Positions 16,580 to 24,674 of a stretch of DNA of 64,000 nucleotides are shown one piece after another. Source of the DNA: Actinopolymorpha cephalotaxi. GTDB lineage: Bacteria; Actinomycetota; Actinomycetes; Propionibacteriales; Actinopolymorphaceae. The stretch's first letter is position 1. Every line of letters starts with the position of its first letter. A model generated the notes under the pieces. That model did not search any database. It worked only from the letters and a program-made list of their open reading frames with translations, and was not told the DNA's origin. The position numbers and the translations under genes are program-made. Location: the NCBI RefSeq assembly GCF_013408535.1, contig NZ_JACBZA010000001.1, positions 310,001-374,000 on the forward strand, in the 5' to 3' direction.

Positions 16580-17236
16580 TCAGGAGAGCTGCTTCCACTG
16601 CCCCTCGGAGACGACTTCGATGGTGCGGCCGGTGACCTTGATGGCCGTCTGGTCGTCCATGACGTACGCCGGACCGCCGATGCCGGCTGCCCATCTCTCG
16701 GCCTCGGCCATGGTGTTGTCCGGGAACACGTCCAGGTGCGGGAAGATCGAGAAGTCGACGATCCCCAGCGTCCTGTCGTCCGGCGCGGACGGCCACTCCA
16801 CGAAATCGGTGCCGATCCGGGGAGTCATCACCATGCTGCCGGCGCTCACCCCCACCCAGACCGTCTCGGGCAGCGACGGCAGGAGGTCCGCCAGCCCGGA
16901 CTGCCGCATCCAGTGGCACAGGTACGTCGCGTCACCGCCGTCCACCAGCAGCACGTCGGCCTCCCGGACCCACGGGATCCAGCGCTCCTCGCCGATGCTG
17001 GGCAGCGCGGTGAGTTCGAGGACACCCACCGACTTCCAGCCGAGGTCGCACATGGGCGACGGGGACCGGCCGGCGATGAAGCGCCAGGCCGAGTCCGGCG
17101 TACACATGGGGTGGCCGTACTCCGCTGTGGGGATGCAGAGGGCGGTGGATTCGGCGATCGGCCTGCCCAACAGGTCGACCAGCGCATCGCGGATGCTCGG
17201 GTTCGTGATGCCCCCGGAGGTGAGGAGTAGCTTCAA
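16580..17236 (-). CDS. Peptidase S51 / dipeptidase E-like (type 1 glutamine amidotransferase-like)
   Basis: 218 residues of the S51 family. The nucleophile elbow is GVSAGSMV with Ser131. An upstream glycine loop VDGGDATYL (about 98-106) corresponds to the GGNTF loop of peptidase E, and FPHLDVF lies in the second half. Peptidase E cleaves Asp-X dipeptides; some relatives act on cyanophycin or other substrates. No signal peptide, so cytoplasmic. A second S51 member lies at 26875-27546 but is only distantly similar. Confidence 0.85.
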   Translation of the reverse strand: MKLLLTSGGITNPSIRDALVDLLGRPIAESTALCIPTAEYGHPMCTPDSAWRFIAGRSPSPMCDLGWKSVGVLELTALPSIGEERWIPWVREADVLLVDGGDATYLCHWMRQSGLADLLPSLPETVWVGVSAGSMVMTPRIGTDFVEWPSAPDDRTLGIVDFSIFPHLDVFPDNTMAEAERWAAGIGGPAYVMDDQTAIKVTGRTIEVVSEGQWKQLS

Positions 17237-17960
17237 GATGTCTCCTGGTTCGAGTGCGAAGGATCATCGACGTGACCCATCGCGCGGTCAGTCATCTCCC
17301 CTACGAACGCCTCGACCCGGATCCGACACCCCGCCAGAAGATACTTTGACGAAGAACGAAGGCCGGGGCGCTCTCGGGCGTAGGCGACCACCAGGCCTGG
17401 TCACCGACGGTCGAGCCTCCCGGTGACACGATGATCGTCCTCGGCGCCAAAGCGTGCGCGCGGCGGCGTCCGGCCGCCCTTTGAAGACGAAGGGAAACTC
17501 CTCACCGGCGTGGCTGGCTGAGGTGGTGGATCTGTTCCGTTGACCGGGGGGACGGATGCGCAGCATTTTGCCGGTACCGCTGTCCGGGTTGGCTGGACCG
17601 GACGGCCCTGCGGTTAGGCGGGATGGCTTGCTGTGGTGGTGGTATGGCTTGGTGGAGGCGTTCTCGCCCGGATTCGGGACGACCGTCTGAGCAGGCCGGT
17701 GCTGATGAGGGTGCCCGCCAGGCCGGTGGTCGGGATGGTTCGGATTCGTACGCCCAACCGATGCGCGCGATTGCTCCGCCGCCGCGGTTGCTATCTCCGT
17801 CGTTGGCCACCGCAGCCATGACCACCCCGGTTGGCTGGGATGTATCTGGCACAACAGCCGTAGGCATGGTTGCTTTCTTGACTCTTCCCTGGTCCGGGAG
17901 GTTCGGGTGTTGGCTGGGATAGACAGCGCGTTGGGTTTCCAGCGCAACGGGGAGGAGCGG
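17237..17960. other. 724-bp stretch without a recognisable gene
   Basis: Open frames exist on both strands but their composition is Arg/Pro/Gly-rich and unlike real proteins, and no family motif is seen. Base composition is patchy, with GGTGGTGGTATGG runs near 17633. The last 20 bases hold a good ribosome site for the next gene (GGAGGAG, 17951-17957). It may be decayed DNA at the edge of the accessory stretch. Confidence 0.55.
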
Positions 17961-18527
17961 ATGTCTGCTGCGAGCAGGTCAGCCCGGGCGTTGTTGGGGA
18001 CACTCGTCGTCGTGGTTTTGGGGGTGAGTGGCTGCCAACAGCCGTCTGTGCCCTGGCAAGGAGCGCCGGTCGCCAGCCGGTGGGAAAGGCATCTGGAGGG
18101 TCCGCAGCCGACGTACTCCCCGACGGTCGGCCCGGCCAGGGCGGGAACCTTTCCCGTGCGCGGTGGACGGGTACTGACCGATGCACATGGAATGACGCTC
18201 TATGTCAAGAACTCAGCTCCCTTCGACCGGGCGCCACATTGTGCGGGCGTGTGTACCAACATCTGGCACCCGGTGGTGGTCGGCTCGGTGAAGGTCAAAC
18301 CGAAGGTGGCCGGGGTGCCGGTGCAGTTCGAGACATTGCCCCGACCCGGCGGCCTGCACCAACTCGCCGTCAACGGGCACCGTCTGTACACGTTCAAGCT
18401 GGACACCGCACCCGGCCAGACCAACGGCCAGGACTTTCAGACCGGCGGACCGACCGGAAGTGTCTACACGTGGTCGGCGGTCGTGGTCCCGTCATCAGCT
18501 CCGAGGACGATCCTCCTGCAGCGTTGA
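17961..18527 (+). CDS. Secreted COG4315-type lipoprotein, copy 1
   Basis: 188 residues. A Lys-less Arg/hydrophobic signal is followed by the lipobox GVSGC with Cys25, so it is a membrane-anchored exported lipoprotein. The mature part carries two copies of the 'secreted repeat of unknown function' (PF03640): LTDAHGMTLYVKN...HCAGVCTNIWHPV and GGLHQLAVNGHRLYTF. The conserved CxGxCxxxWHP suggests a disulfide or metal/heme-related site; biochemical role unknown. ATG 17961 has a GGAGGAG ribosome site. It is followed 22 bp later by a paralogue and then a protease gene, probably one transcript. Confidence 0.85.
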   Translation: MSAASRSARALLGTLVVVVLGVSGCQQPSVPWQGAPVASRWERHLEGPQPTYSPTVGPARAGTFPVRGGRVLTDAHGMTLYVKNSAPFDRAPHCAGVCTNIWHPVVVGSVKVKPKVAGVPVQFETLPRPGGLHQLAVNGHRLYTFKLDTAPGQTNGQDFQTGGPTGSVYTWSAVVVPSSAPRTILLQR

Positions 18528-18549
18528 GGTCCGGGGGTCTGTCGTGGTG

Positions 18550-19137
18550 ATGAACCAGACGCGGACGCAGGTCCGCACACGGCTGCGGCCAGGCGGTTGG
18601 GTTGTGGTGGTGGCGACGGTGACGGTCGCGGTGTTGGTGGTAGTGCTGAACGGCTGTCAGGGCAGCCCACCGCCTGAGCATGGTAGGCCCGCCGGGTCCG
18701 TCCCGAGTGCTCGGCCGGCGTTCACCCCGACGGTGGGCCCGCCGGTGGTGCGAACCGTTGAGATCAAGGGGCACAGCCGTTTCCTGGCCGACTATCGGGG
18801 GGCGACGCTCTACACCAGCACCGGGCCGGTGAACGCGAAGGGCCCCTTGTGTACAGGGTCCTGTACCTCGGTGTGGCATCCGGTGCTGGTGCACAGCGCA
18901 GGCCTACGCGACCCCGGCGGACTGGGGGTTCGGATCGGCACGCTCGACCGCCCCGGTGGCCTGCACCAGCTCGCCGTGAACGGACACCGCGCCTACACCT
19001 TCGTCGACGACACCAAGCCGGGACAACTCACCGGCGACGGGTTCATCACCGGAGGCCTGAGCGGCCAAACCCACACCTGGCGAGCCGTGCGCGTCTCCCC
19101 ACGAGCGCCGGCCCGGGTCGTGTTCACACCGAAGTGA
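18550..19137 (+). CDS. Secreted COG4315-type lipoprotein, copy 2
   Basis: 195 residues, a tandem paralogue of the preceding gene. It has an Arg-rich n-region, a long hydrophobic core, and the lipobox VLNGC at Cys36. The mature domain repeats the same signatures: LADYRGATLYTS, CTGSCTSVWHPV and GGLHQLAVNGHRAYTF, ending in a TGGLSGQTHTW strand. Start ATG 18550 is chosen; GTG codons at 18544 and 18547 are in frame. Only 19 bp separate it from the following HtrA-like protease. Confidence 0.85.
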   Translation: MNQTRTQVRTRLRPGGWVVVVATVTVAVLVVVLNGCQGSPPPEHGRPAGSVPSARPAFTPTVGPPVVRTVEIKGHSRFLADYRGATLYTSTGPVNAKGPLCTGSCTSVWHPVLVHSAGLRDPGGLGVRIGTLDRPGGLHQLAVNGHRAYTFVDDTKPGQLTGDGFITGGLSGQTHTWRAVRVSPRAPARVVFTPK

Positions 19138-19156
19138 CCAACGGGGCACTGTCGCC

Positions 19157-19975
19157 ATGTCGTCTCCGCACACAGGTCTGAGAAGCCCGCGGCGGTTCCT
19201 TGTCGTAGTGGTGGTGATCGCCGTGCTGTGCGGAGGCGTGGTCGGCGGGGCCGCCGGGACATTCGCCGCCATCAACATCGCCCGTGACGGCCACACCGCT
19301 CCGACGGCCGGCGCCCTGGGGGTGTCGGAGAACTCCGGACTGGTTCCTCGGCTGATCGCTCGTACCAACCCGAGCGTGGTGGAGATCGACACCTGGTTCT
19401 TGGGCCACCGGGCAGTCGGAACGGGTGTGATCCTCACCAACGACGGACTGATCCTTACCAACTTCCATGTCGTCTCTCCCGCCCGCCGTATCGGTGTGCG
19501 ATTCGTGCCGGGCCAAACCCCGCTGTCAGCGGTCCTGGTCAGCGCCGCCCCCAGAGCCGACCTCGCGGTCATCCGGGTCACCACTGACGGTGGCCTCACA
19601 CCGGCACGGTTGGGCGACTCCGACTCACTGGAAGTAGGCCAGACCGTCGTTGCCGTAGGGACGTCGGAGGGTCTGCACGACAGTGCGTCGCTGGGGATCA
19701 TCAGCGCACTCAACAGGCCGGTCTCGGTCCCCGAAGCGTCGACCGGCCTGGCGCCGTCGGGAGGCGTCGTCACCTACGACGCCATCCAAACCGACGCCGC
19801 GCTCAACCCCGGCAACTCTGGCGGCCCGCTGTTCGACCTGGATGGCCGCGTCATCGGGATCAACTCCGCGATCTACACACCGCCCGACCGGGCACCTGTC
19901 ACCGGCATCGGGTTCGCAATACCGATCAACACCGCGAAACAGATCATCCACAACCTCTCCACCGAAGGCGGCTGA
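19157..19975 (+). CDS. HtrA/DegP-like S1C serine protease without PDZ domain
   Basis: 272 residues. An N-terminal membrane anchor (about 14-40) is followed by a trypsin-like domain. The catalytic triad is visible as His104 (LTNFHVV), Asp135 (RADLAVI) and Ser221 (NPGNSGGPL). No PDZ domain follows; the protein ends just after the protease fold, unlike DegP or classic HtrA (usually 350 or more residues). It is probably an extracytoplasmic quality-control or processing protease, co-transcribed with the two lipoproteins and next to the surface-protein locus, so those proteins are plausible clients (inference). Confidence 0.9.
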   Translation: MSSPHTGLRSPRRFLVVVVVIAVLCGGVVGGAAGTFAAINIARDGHTAPTAGALGVSENSGLVPRLIARTNPSVVEIDTWFLGHRAVGTGVILTNDGLILTNFHVVSPARRIGVRFVPGQTPLSAVLVSAAPRADLAVIRVTTDGGLTPARLGDSDSLEVGQTVVAVGTSEGLHDSASLGIISALNRPVSVPEASTGLAPSGGVVTYDAIQTDAALNPGNSGGPLFDLDGRVIGINSAIYTPPDRAPVTGIGFAIPINTAKQIIHNLSTEGG

Positions 19976-20283
19976 CTCGCCCATCCGCCTGGTGACGGGC
20001 GAGCGTAGGTCATCCAGCGAGCGCGCTGCTTGTGGCGCTCGTCCCAGTCGTCGCCGACGCCGCTGGTGCCCACGCCACCATCCTCCCGGGCGACCAGACA
20101 GCCTGCAGCGGTTCAGGGCGCACCGAGGGGCGGAGGGTTTACCCGGTGTCCTGGCTTGGTCCGGGAGGTCGGCAGCCCGTAGCCTGCCCGGCGCGGTGGG
20201 CAGCATGGCTGCCCGCCCGTAACCGCCCACCGTGGGTTCTGGGTATGCGCTTCGCTCTGTCGCGTCGCCTGCTGTGGCTGTGG
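19976..20283. other. Convergent intergenic region with hairpin
   Basis: About 308 bp between the ends of the protease gene (plus) and the propeller gene (minus). No gene is seen. A stem GGGCAGC/GCTGCCC with an ATG loop at 20198-20214 may act as a bidirectional terminator, though no T-run follows. Confidence 0.5.
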
Positions 20284-21867
20284 CTATGCCACGGAGTGAG
20301 TGATGGTGCCGGTGTAGGTGCCGGCCGTGGCTTGGGCGGGGATGTTGATGATGAGGGTCGGGTTCCACGTGGCGGTGTTGAGGCCTGTGCCGGTGGTTTT
20401 GGAGAAGGCTGTGCGGCTGGTGTTGAGGTTGACTGCCCCGGCGGCGGTGGGTTGGCCGGGCACGAAGTTGCCGCTGCCGGTGGTGCTGGTTGCAGGGCCG
20501 GACCAATAGGATGCGGCGGCCTTGCTGATGGTCTGGGTTGGTGGGCTGGTGGCGAAGTCGGTGGAGGTGACGGTCACCGTCCACAGGTTCGGGCCCGGAG
20601 CTCTGCGGTCGGCAACGCTCGCCGGTCCGAGCTGAGTGCTCAGCTGGGCTCCGGGGGCGCCGTTTCCGGCGCTTACCGGGCCACCTGGGACCGTGATGGA
20701 CAGTGTTCCGGCGATCGTGGTGTTGAGCCGTACGGAGAGGTTGTCGGAGCCGCTGTTGGCGGTGGCCACGTCGGGTAGGCCGTCGTTGTTGAAGTCGGCG
20801 GCGACCACGGATTGGGGGCCCGTTCCCATGGAGAAGCCGCTGGCGGCGCCGAAGGTTGCGGTGCCGGTGCCGAGGAGTACCGAGATCCGGTTGCCCGTGG
20901 CGCTTCCGCCGCCGTCAGCGGTCACGAGGTCTTCGTGGCCGTCGAAGTCCAGGTCGGCGACCGCGACCGAGAATGGCTGGTTTCCGACGGTGTAGTTCGT
21001 GGCGGCGCCGAATCCGCCCGTGCCGGTGCCGAGGAGGACGGACAGGTTGCCGCTGGCCTGGTTGGTGACCGCCAGGTCGGCTCTGCCGTCGGTGTTGAAG
21101 TCGCCGACGGCGACGCCGCGTGGGCTGGTTCCGCCGCCCAGCGCGAAGTTGGTGGCCGCCCCGAAGGTTCCGGTGCCGGTGCCGAGCAGGATCGACACGT
21201 TGTTGGAGCCTGAGTCGGCCACCGCCAGGTCGGGGTTGGTGTCGTTGTTGAAGTCACCGACGGCGAGACCGTATGGACTGGTCGCGCCGTTGAGGCCGAA
21301 GGTGCTGGCGGCCCCGAAGCCGCCGGTCCCGGTGCCCAGCCGGATGGTGATGTTGTTGCCGGTGAAGTTTGCCGTGGCGAGGTCGGGGTTGCTGTCGCGG
21401 TTGAAGTCGCCGACTGCGACGGCCTGCGGGCCCGTTCCTACGGTGAAGTTCGTCGCGGCGCCGAAGGTGCCCGTCCCGGTACCGAGAAGGATCGAGACGC
21501 TGTTGGACAGGAAGTTGGCGACCGCCAGATCGAGACGGCCGTCCTTGTTGAAGTCGCCGACCGCGACCGATCGGGGGTTGTTCTGGGCAGCGAAGCGGGT
21601 GGCCTCGCCGAAGAGGCCGGCACCTATGCCCAAGAACACCGAAACGTTGTTGTCCTGGTTGTTCGCGGTGACCAGGTCCATATTGCCGTCGCGGTTGAAG
21701 TCACCTGCCGCGACTGATCGGGGTTGGCGGCCTTCGGTGGAGTAGTTGGTGACGGGCCCGAACGTGACCGTCTGCGCGTAGGCCCGAGGCGTGGGCGCCC
21801 AGACGAGCCAGGCTGTCAGGAGAACGAGAGCGAGGGCAACAGAACGGCTCTGTTGGCGAATCCTCAT
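20284..21867 (-). CDS. Secreted seven-bladed FG-GAP/VCBS propeller with C-terminal WxL-like domain
   Basis: 527 residues. Signal peptide about 1-31 (APTPRAYAQ). Residues about 35-390 hold seven repeats built around DFNxDGxxDLAxAN, each with a Ca-binding DxNxDGxxD loop, as in integrin-type seven-bladed propellers. Residues about 395-527 form a different domain: VPGGPVSAGNG, VADRR...LWTVTVTSTDF and a final NPTLIINIPAQATAGTY...GTITHSVA. The same domain stands alone in the divergent gene at 22023. Its layout (Val-x-Asp-x-Arg...Trp near the middle, Tyr-x-Gly-Thr-hydrophobic end) resembles the cell-wall-binding WxL domain, but the last WxL is HSV. It is likely displayed on the envelope. Confidence 0.85.
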   Translation of the reverse strand: MRIRQQSRSVALALVLLTAWLVWAPTPRAYAQTVTFGPVTNYSTEGRQPRSVAAGDFNRDGNMDLVTANNQDNNVSVFLGIGAGLFGEATRFAAQNNPRSVAVGDFNKDGRLDLAVANFLSNSVSILLGTGTGTFGAATNFTVGTGPQAVAVGDFNRDSNPDLATANFTGNNITIRLGTGTGGFGAASTFGLNGATSPYGLAVGDFNNDTNPDLAVADSGSNNVSILLGTGTGTFGAATNFALGGGTSPRGVAVGDFNTDGRADLAVTNQASGNLSVLLGTGTGGFGAATNYTVGNQPFSVAVADLDFDGHEDLVTADGGGSATGNRISVLLGTGTATFGAASGFSMGTGPQSVVAADFNNDGLPDVATANSGSDNLSVRLNTTIAGTLSITVPGGPVSAGNGAPGAQLSTQLGPASVADRRAPGPNLWTVTVTSTDFATSPPTQTISKAAASYWSGPATSTTGSGNFVPGQPTAAGAVNLNTSRTAFSKTTGTGLNTATWNPTLIINIPAQATAGTYTGTITHSVA

Positions 21868-22022
21868 GCTCCGCGCGTCCCTCCCGCCTGATGTGCCTGA
21901 GCGGATTCTGCCATCCGGTCCCTTGGTGTCGGACGTTTCAACGGGGAGAAAGTCGCCATCGTCGTTTCGTGAATGCTTTGGCGAGCCATCTTGCAGCTAG
22001 TGCAACAGATCCACCTATAGGT

Positions 22023-22619
22023 ATGTGGGGGCTCAAGGTGTCAAAACGATCTCTCGGTCTGCCGCTTCTCGCAGTGGCTGGCCTTGCCACGGCTCTACTG
22101 ACCGCTCAGCCGGCGCAGGCGGCGACCTGCCCGGCGTCGACGACGTGCCCGACCACGGTGACCTTCGGCGTCAACCAGGGCAACCTGACAATCGCCGTGC
22201 CGGCCGGCCCGATCTCCCTCGGCAACGGCAACCCGGGCGACACGATCAGTAACACCTTCACCGGTGGCGGAGGAAGCGCGGTCACAGTCTCCGACCAGCG
22301 CGCATCGACCACACCCAACTGGACAGCGCTGGCGTCCTCCACGAACTTCACCGGCGACAGCACAGGTGCGGTGATCCCGAACGGCGACGTGTTCTACGCC
22401 TCCGGGATCGCGACCAGCACTACCGGCAACGGCACCTTCACGCCCGGCCAGGCCACCCCGCCGGGGCAGGCACTGGATGGTGTCCAACTCACCGCGTACA
22501 GCCACTCAGGTGGGTCCGGGAACAACTCCGCCACATGGAACCCCACCATCACGATCAACATCCCTGCTGACGCGGTGGCCGATGTCTACCGGGGAACGGT
22601 CAACCACTCCGTTGGTTAG
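22023..22619 (+). CDS. Secreted stand-alone WxL-like domain protein
   Basis: 198 residues. Signal peptide: KRS followed by a Leu/Ala core ending AQPAQA-A. The mature protein is one domain homologous to the C-terminal domain of the divergent propeller protein: VPAGPISLGNGNPG, VSDQRAS...NWTALASSTNF, TATSTTGNGTFTPGQ-like segments, and the end WNPTITINIPADAVADVYRGTVNHSVG. It resembles the WxL surface domain with only the first Trp motif retained. ATG 22023 or GTG 22038 could be the start; the latter has GGGGGC just upstream. Candidate promoter: TTGCAG 21991-21996 and TATAGG 22016-22021 (19-bp spacing, weak). Its 3' end overlaps the DUF916-like gene. Confidence 0.8.
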   Translation: MWGLKVSKRSLGLPLLAVAGLATALLTAQPAQAATCPASTTCPTTVTFGVNQGNLTIAVPAGPISLGNGNPGDTISNTFTGGGGSAVTVSDQRASTTPNWTALASSTNFTGDSTGAVIPNGDVFYASGIATSTTGNGTFTPGQATPPGQALDGVQLTAYSHSGGSGNNSATWNPTITINIPADAVADVYRGTVNHSVG

Positions 22620-23664
22620 AACTCTCGTCCGCTACGCGGTCCTGCTCGCAGGGCTCGCACTGCTGGTACCCGGAGTTCTCGGGGGGCGGCCCGCCAACGC
22701 CGACAGTTGGCCGCCCCCGAGCCCGAGCCCGACTCCGAGCCCGGCCCGACCGGCAGACACGGGCGCGTTCGGTGTGCGGCTGCTCGAAGCGCCAGTGAAC
22801 CGAGTAGACGACCCTCGCGCCCGGATCTACATCGTCGATCACGTGAATCCCGGTACTACCTTCCGCCGGAAGTTCCTGGTGAGCAGCACCTCACCCAGAC
22901 CACATGTCGTCACGATCTACGCAGCCGCGGCCGCGATACGTCGCGACGCCTTCATCTTCGCCGCCGGCCACACATCGAACGAGCTAAGTTCGTGGATCAA
23001 CGTCGACAAACCGAAACTCCGTCTGCCTCCTCATGGGCAAGCCGTCGTGGAAGCCACGATCAGCGTGCCCAAGGAGGCGAGCGAGGGTGAACGGTACGCG
23101 GTGATCTGGACGCAGATGAAATCCCCCAAGGCGCAGGCGAACGAGAACGTCTCCCTGGTCAACAGAGTCGGGATCCGCGTCTATCTCGACGTCGGACCTG
23201 GAGGAGAACCGCCGTCAAACTTCAAGGTCAACAGAGTGGTTCCCGAGCGCACCGAATCTGGCCTTCCAGAAATCGTCGCGGATGTCACCAACACCGGTAA
23301 ACGCGCACTCGACCTCAGCGGCGAGCTCTGGCTGGACCACGGGCCCGGGTCACTTCGAGCCGGCCCCTTCCCAGTCGACGAGGGAACAACTCTCGCACCC
23401 GGCAATCGCGGCTCTGTCACTGTGCGCCTTGACGAACGCCTGCCCAATGGGCCGTGGAAGTTCCGACTGAAGCTGCGAAGCGGTGAGACAGAACACACGA
23501 CCACGGGCGACGTGACCTTCCCCGCCACGCGCGGCACCTTCGGACTACCCGCCACCCTGAGTGCGCCGCTGCCACTCGCCCTGCTCTCCACCGGTGCGCT
23601 CGGGGTGGTCGGAGTGAGCGTCCTAGGGTTCGTTGGCCTCCGCCGCTTCCGCGCGCGGCCCTGA
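22582..23664 (+). CDS. DUF916/WxLIP-like membrane-anchored surface protein
   Basis: About 360 residues. Signal peptide, then a Pro/Ser linker (PPPSPSPTPSPARP). Two Ig-like domains follow: residues about 55-200 with NPGTTFRRKFLVSST and RVGIRVYLDVG, and about 205-310 with VADVTNTGKRALDLSGEL and GSVTVRLDERLPNGPW. A C-terminal helix (LPLALLSTGALGVVG) and RRFRARP form a membrane anchor. This is the layout of DUF916/WxLIP proteins, partners of WxL proteins that bind peptidoglycan and WxL domains. The gene overlaps the WxL-like gene (ATG 22582; TTG 22612 is the alternative start), supporting a joint function. Confidence 0.8.
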   Translation: MSTGERSTTPLVRTLVRYAVLLAGLALLVPGVLGGRPANADSWPPPSPSPTPSPARPADTGAFGVRLLEAPVNRVDDPRARIYIVDHVNPGTTFRRKFLVSSTSPRPHVVTIYAAAAAIRRDAFIFAAGHTSNELSSWINVDKPKLRLPPHGQAVVEATISVPKEASEGERYAVIWTQMKSPKAQANENVSLVNRVGIRVYLDVGPGGEPPSNFKVNRVVPERTESGLPEIVADVTNTGKRALDLSGELWLDHGPGSLRAGPFPVDEGTTLAPGNRGSVTVRLDERLPNGPWKFRLKLRSGETEHTTTGDVTFPATRGTFGLPATLSAPLPLALLSTGALGVVGVSVLGFVGLRRFRARP

Positions 23665-23750
23665 ACCCAACGCCGGTCTTCCGTCGGCAGGATGGGACTG
23701 CTGCATGAGCCGGTGACATCCGAACTGTAGCTCCGACAGGTGCTGCTGGA

Positions 23751-24000
23751 AGGATGTGCGCTGTGACCGAAGCCTTACCCCGAGGAGTTCCGCGACGACG
23801 TGGTCAATCAACGTTGCCCGTCGGCGTGAGCCGGGGCAGACGGTCAAGCAGATCGCTGCCGATTTCGGGATCGCGGAGTCGTGTCTGCGTAACTGGATGC
23901 GCCAGGCCGACGTCGAGGACGGGCTCAAGCCCGGAACCACCGCTGTCGACAACGGCCATCTTCGCGAAGCCAGGAAGGGGACTGTGACGGCTTTTGGCGC
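23751..24000 (+). mobile_element. IS3-family OrfA fragment, frameshifted
   Basis: Two overlapping frames read as the N-terminal helix-turn-helix of IS3-type transposase OrfA. First YPEEFRDDVVN (near 23775-23808), then after a one-base shift VARRREPGQTVKQIAADFG, CLRNWMRQADVEDGLKPG and LREARKGT. OrfB, the catalytic part, and clear terminal inverted repeats are absent. It is an inactive insertion-sequence remnant next to duplicated and scrambled DNA. Confidence 0.8.
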
Positions 24001-24158
24001 GTCGTAGTGGATCGGTGCTTTGCGCTCCCGGGCGACGGTGACGACGAAGCACTATGTCCGACGGGCCCTGCAGATGCGGCTCGGGCTTCCGGAAGGGTCC
24101 AGCCAAGCGACATCGAGGAACTCCTAGGATCCGATGCTGTGCACTAAGCTCGCCGGCC
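24001..24158 (+). repeat. Scrambled junction containing a fragment of the MMPL gene
   Basis: Bases 24065-24106 (CCCTGCAGATGCGGCTCGGG...) match, with about three mismatches, the MMPL gene at about 13859-13900, where they encode PALQMRLGLPDGASQ. The 3' side (CCTAGGATC...GTGCACTAAG) then matches the sequence just upstream of kinase copy A (14952-14985). So a block MMPL-kinase-phosphotransferase was duplicated and most of the MMPL part lost. Confidence 0.7.
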
Positions 24159-24674
24159 ATGGTCGAGCAGCGGCGCCCGGAGTACGTCCTGATCGGCCCC
24201 GTTGGTGCTGGGAATGACCACGCTCGGCACCCGACTGGCCAGCAGGCTCGGGGTTTCACACGTCCACCTCGACGCCATCGCCAACGACTACTACCGCATC
24301 GCCCCGGGCTGGAACGCCGACACCTACAACGAGTTGATGGCGGACTCGTTCGTCGCCGCCTACCGCCCTTCGAGCCGGCCGTCGCGTTCGCCGTCGGAGC
24401 TGTGGTGCGTGACTACCGTGACTGCGTCTTCGATCTCGGTGCCGGCCACACGTCCTTCCTCGACCGCGGGCTGCACGAACGCGTTGCGAGTGCGCTCCGT
24501 CCGTTCTCGAACGTCGTTCTGCTGGTGCCATCCACGGACACGGTGACCTCGGTGCACATCCTGCGGGAACGCTGCCGCCAGCGCGGCCACACCTGGATCC
24601 ACGACGGCATCGACTTCATCGAGCACTGGGTCACCGACGACCAGAACCGACGCCCGGGGGAGACGGCGACATGA
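24159..24674 (+). pseudogene. P-loop kinase-like gene, copy B, frameshifted
   Basis: Homologous to the intact gene at 14988-15566. The start MVEQRRPEYVLIGPVGAG is followed by a frameshift inside the Walker A motif at about 24212, which removes the Lys codon context. A second shift near 24366 (AAYRP|FEPAVAF) and an in-frame loss of about 22 C-terminal codons after DDQNRR also set it apart. The remaining stretches keep NDYYRIAPGW and FDLGAGHTSF. The gene cannot encode an active kinase, yet it still ends in ATGA overlap with an intact phosphotransferase. Confidence 0.85.

Noticed and set aside
18904-19773. 289-codon minus-strand frame opposite the HtrA-like gene
   Set aside because: Shadow of a protease with intact catalytic triad on the plus strand; no motif in the antisense product.
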